Assembly (NCBI GenBank): GCA_034440175.1 | Contig: JAWXBO010000003.1 | Coordinates: 5,337 to 69,336, forward strand | DNA length: 64,000 nt | Direction: 5' to 3' | Source: SZUA-430 sp034440175 | GTDB taxonomy: Bacteria > Pseudomonadota > Alphaproteobacteria > Micropepsales > Micropepsaceae | Part shown: piece after piece, positions 61,612 to 64,000 of the stretch | Layout: each line of letters begins with the position of its first letter | How positions within the stretch are numbered: position 1 is the stretch's first letter | Program-made: the position numbers and the translations under genes | Notes under the pieces: model-generated | What the model was told of the DNA's origin: nothing | The model's input: only the letters and a program-made list of their open reading frames with translations | Databases searched by the model: none

Positions 61612-62898
61612 TCAACTCTCTCCAAAAACAATTTTGCCCGCGACCATCGTTCGCAAGACCTCGCCCTGCATAAGCCGTCCCTTGAAGGGGGAGTTCTTGC
61701 TGCGCGAGCGGAATTTTGTGGGGTCGATGCGGTGTGGGGTGTTGGCGGCGAAAAGTACGAGATCGGCGGGTGCGCCTATGGTCAGGCGGCCTTGCGGCAG
61801 GCGGAGGAGACGGGCGGGATTGATGGTGAGGCAACGGAGGATTTCAATGATGGGCATGCCTGCTTCGTGATGCAGGGACAGTGCTGCGGCGAGCAGCGTT
61901 TCCAGACCGACGGCGCCGAAGGCCGCTTGCGCGAAGGGCAGGCGCTTGGTTTCGGGGGCCTGCGGGTCGTGGCTGGAGACGATGGTGTCGATGGTGCCGT
62001 TGCGCACGCCTTCGACCATGGCGTTGCGGTCGTCTTCGCTGCGCAAGGGCGGGGACACTTTGGCAAAGGTCTTGTATTCGCCGATGTCGTTTTCGTTGAG
62101 CACGAGGTGATGGGCCGATACCGAGCAGGTGACGGGCAGGCCGCGCTGTTTGGCTTTGGCGATGATTTCGAGTGTTGCGGCGCACGAGACCTGGGCCAGG
62201 TGATAACGCGCGCCCGTGAGTTCAACCAGGCGCATGTCGCGTTCGACGATGATGGTTTCGGCGGCTGTTGGTGTGCCGCCGATGCCCAATCGCGCGGCGT
62301 AGGCGCCTTCGTTCATGTGACCTGAGAGGGCTGGGTCTTCGGCGTGGGCCATGACAAGCGCATCGAAGTTTGCTGCATAGGCAAGGCAGCGGCGCATGAT
62401 CAGACTTGAGGCAACAGTTCTATCGGCGTCGGTGAAGGCGATGGCGCCTGCGACTTTGAGCAGGCCCAACTCAGACATTTGCGCGCCGTTGAGGCCCCGG
62501 GTGAGGGCTGCTGCGGGATAGATGTTGACTTTCGCGGTTGCCGCAGCGCGGCGTTTGAGAAAATCAACGAGGGCGGCGTCGTCGATTACCGGATCGGTTG
62601 TGGGCATGGTGACGAACGAGGTGACGCCGCCGGCGGCTGCGGACTCCGCGGCCGAGGCCAGAGTCTCGCGGTGCTCGGCACCAGGTTCGCCGGTGAAGAC
62701 CCGCAGATCGATAAGGCCGGGCGCTAGGATCTGTCCGGCGCAATCGATGATGCCGGCGTTGGCGGGCTTGCCGTCGTTGAAGAGGCGTGGACCCAAATCG
62801 GTGATGGTTGCGCCTTCGACCAGAATGGCGCCGGTGACATCGAGTCCAGAGCCGGGGTCAATGAGCCGGGCGTTGATGAAGGCGGTGCGGGCGCTCAT
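61612..62898 (-). CDS. pyrC: Dihydroorotase-like protein, probably non-catalytic partner of PyrB
   Basis: The 428-residue protein is a DHOase homologue. The metal-binding His-x-His of the GLIDLHVH motif is replaced (GLIDLRVFTGEPG), and the late Asp motif IATDHAPH reads IVSSHDPQAPE, so active-site ligands are missing. PyrX-type inactive DHOases stabilise ATCase in a complex. The 4-nt overlap with pyrB supports this role. A separate active DHOase is expected elsewhere in the genome, which is an inference. Confidence 0.87.
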   Translation of the reverse strand: MSARTAFINARLIDPGSGLDVTGAILVEGATITDLGPRLFNDGKPANAGIIDCAGQILAPGLIDLRVFTGEPGAEHRETLASAAESAAAGGVTSFVTMPTTDPVIDDAALVDFLKRRAAATAKVNIYPAAALTRGLNGAQMSELGLLKVAGAIAFTDADRTVASSLIMRRCLAYAANFDALVMAHAEDPALSGHMNEGAYAARLGIGGTPTAAETIIVERDMRLVELTGARYHLAQVSCAATLEIIAKAKQRGLPVTCSVSAHHLVLNENDIGEYKTFAKVSPPLRSEDDRNAMVEGVRNGTIDTIVSSHDPQAPETKRLPFAQAAFGAVGLETLLAAALSLHHEAGMPIIEILRCLTINPARLLRLPQGRLTIGAPADLVLFAANTPHRIDPTKFRSRSKNSPFKGRLMQGEVLRTMVAGKIVFGES

Positions 62899-63845
62899 GA
62901 TTTGCGCTCATCATTTGGCAGTTGCCTTGCAAGCGCTTCGAGGACGGCCATACGGACGGCGACGCCCATTTCGACTTGTTCGTGGATGAGGCTGCGGTCG
63001 ATGTCGTCGGCGATGGCGCTGTCGATTTCGACGCCGCGGTTCATGGGCCCTGGATGCATGACGAAAGCGCCCGGTTTGGCGAGTGCCAGTTTCTCGCGAT
63101 CGAGGCCGTAGAAGTGGAAGTACTCGCGTTGCGAGGGCAGGAACGAGCCGGTCATGCGCTCAGACTGCAGTCGCAGCATCATGACGATGTCGGCGCCCGT
63201 GATGGCTTGGCGCATGTCATTGAAAATTTCGGCACCCCATTCGCTGGCGCCTGCGGGCATCAGAGTGCGAGGTGCCACCAGACGGACACGGGCGCCAAGC
63301 TTGTTGAGCAGGTGGACGTTCGAACGGGCGACGCGGCTGTGCATCACGTCGCCTGCGATGGTGACTGTGAGGCCTTCTATGCGGCCCATGCGGCGGCGGA
63401 TCGTCAGCGCGTCGAGGAGGGCCTGAGTGGGGTGTTCATGCGCGCCGTCGCCCGCATTGATCACCGAGCAAGTCACTTTGTCCGCCAACAACGCGACTGC
63501 GCCAGAGTCCTGGTGACGGATGACGATGATGTCGGGGTGCATGGCGTTGAGTGTCGTTGCCGTGTCGATCAGCGTTTCGCCCTTGCGCACCGACGATTGG
63601 GCAACCGACATGTTCATGACATCGGCGCCCAAGCGCTTGCCCGCGAGTTCGAATGAGGATTGCGTGCGCGTGGAGGGTTCGAAGAACAAATTGATCAGCG
63701 TGCGGCCGCGCAGCGTGTCACGCTTTTTCTGAATCTGGCGGTTGAGATCGACGTACTCGTTGCCGAGGTCGAGCAACGATTCGATTTCGTGGCGCTGCAA
63801 GGGCGCGATGGCGAGTAGGTGTTGGCGGGAGAAATGGCCGGTCAT
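62895..63845 (-). CDS. pyrB: Aspartate carbamoyltransferase catalytic subunit
   Basis: This 316-residue enzyme has the carbamoyl-phosphate motif EPSTRTQSSFELAG (about residues 52-65), HEHPTQALLDALT (about 136-148), and the aspartate-site LRLQSERM (about 230-237). It makes carbamoyl-aspartate for pyrimidine synthesis. I use the ATG at 63845, giving the usual length. A longer frame starts at 63962. It is co-transcribed with the DHOase-like gene. Confidence 0.94.
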   Translation of the reverse strand: MTGHFSRQHLLAIAPLQRHEIESLLDLGNEYVDLNRQIQKKRDTLRGRTLINLFFEPSTRTQSSFELAGKRLGADVMNMSVAQSSVRKGETLIDTATTLNAMHPDIIVIRHQDSGAVALLADKVTCSVINAGDGAHEHPTQALLDALTIRRRMGRIEGLTVTIAGDVMHSRVARSNVHLLNKLGARVRLVAPRTLMPAGASEWGAEIFNDMRQAITGADIVMMLRLQSERMTGSFLPSQREYFHFYGLDREKLALAKPGAFVMHPGPMNRGVEIDSAIADDIDRSLIHEQVEMGVAVRMAVLEALARQLPNDERKS

Positions 63846-63989
63846 CGCGGGGTGGGTATAGGGGGTGGAGGCTTGGCTCGCAAGAGAGTAATCGACCGAA
63901 ACCAGGGCAATCGGGTGAAGGATTGTCGTGACAAAGGACTGCAGTGCTGAATCTGTTGTCATCCACTGAGTCGCAATCGGAGGACGATG

Positions 63990-64000
63990 ATGGATTCGAA
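63990..64000 (+). CDS. Start of a gene running off the right edge
   Basis: ATG at 63990 is preceded by GGAGG (63979-63983) at good spacing. An ATG at 63987 is in the same frame. Only the first codons (ATG GAT TCG) are visible, so no product can be named. It is divergent from pyrB. Confidence 0.35.

Noticed and set aside
1..64000. tRNA or rRNA genes, integrase genes
   Set aside because: I looked for cloverleaf-like T-loop sequences, rRNA-like conserved blocks and recombinase motifs and found none I could support.

Overview
The window is about 64 kb of a GC-rich alphaproteobacterial chromosome. The evidence is the cell-cycle and division set mipZ, divK and pleD, an ECF11-type sigma factor with a ChrR-type anti-sigma, a phasin, the clpS-clpA pair, a DUF3572 gene beside divK, and the run rnr-topA-dprA-plsY-pyrC-pyrB. 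It could be a Caulobacterales-, Rhizobiales- or Micropepsales-like organism, but no rRNA or tRNA gene is present to fix the lineage.

Left part (1-26 kb, mostly backbone). It opens with the 3' end of putA. Next is a divergent stress locus: an ECF11 sigma factor, ChrR and a DUF2177 membrane protein on the minus strand, facing an FAD oxidoreductase, DUF1365 and Cfa-like methyltransferase operon. Both promoters show the same TGATCC-N16-CGTW signature. A VapBC module with a perfect palindromic operator, a GNAT enzyme, an SDR, a soluble lytic transglycosylase, a large unknown membrane protein with a Cys cluster, and a DUF2785 protein follow. Then come mipZ, a SPOR-domain D,D-carboxypeptidase, a phasin with TGC/GCA-type operator sites, DUF1499, clpS-clpA, a three-gene minus operon (FemAB-like protein, HIT protein, Rossmann protein), RidA, and aguA-aguB for the agmatine-to-putrescine route.

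Variable island (about 26.1-40.9 kb). It begins with a tandem copy of the aguB 3' end plus downstream DNA. It carries a two-gene putative defence operon (caspase-like protease plus an Mrr-like nuclease/STAND NTPase) in visibly AT-richer DNA, and a chain of broken genes (hipA, an epimerase, a carbamoyltransferase, a uvrC fragment). It also holds an intact GH65 enzyme, a complete IS1380-family element with CTAG repeats, and several proteins I cannot assign.

Right part (40.9-64 kb). The backbone resumes with dinB, HAD and DUF3572 genes, divK-pleD, rpmG, an MFS transporter, a NUDIX hydrolase and an SPFH protein. A short accessory stretch follows (REP hairpins, a microprotein, an alpha/beta hydrolase, a secreted protein, a TPR lipoprotein and a leader-regulated ornithine decarboxylase). 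Then come rnr-topA, dprA, a second PIN/Phd module, plsY and pyrC-pyrB. Together with aguAB, the decarboxylase gives this organism two routes to putrescine.

The strongest unexplained signal is a roughly 210-nt element present twice. It lies upstream of mipZ (14055-14265, plus strand) and upstream of the SPFH gene (48000-48211, minus strand). Both copies have the same orientation to the gene, the same internal spacing, and the same distance from last block to start codon (72 nt).
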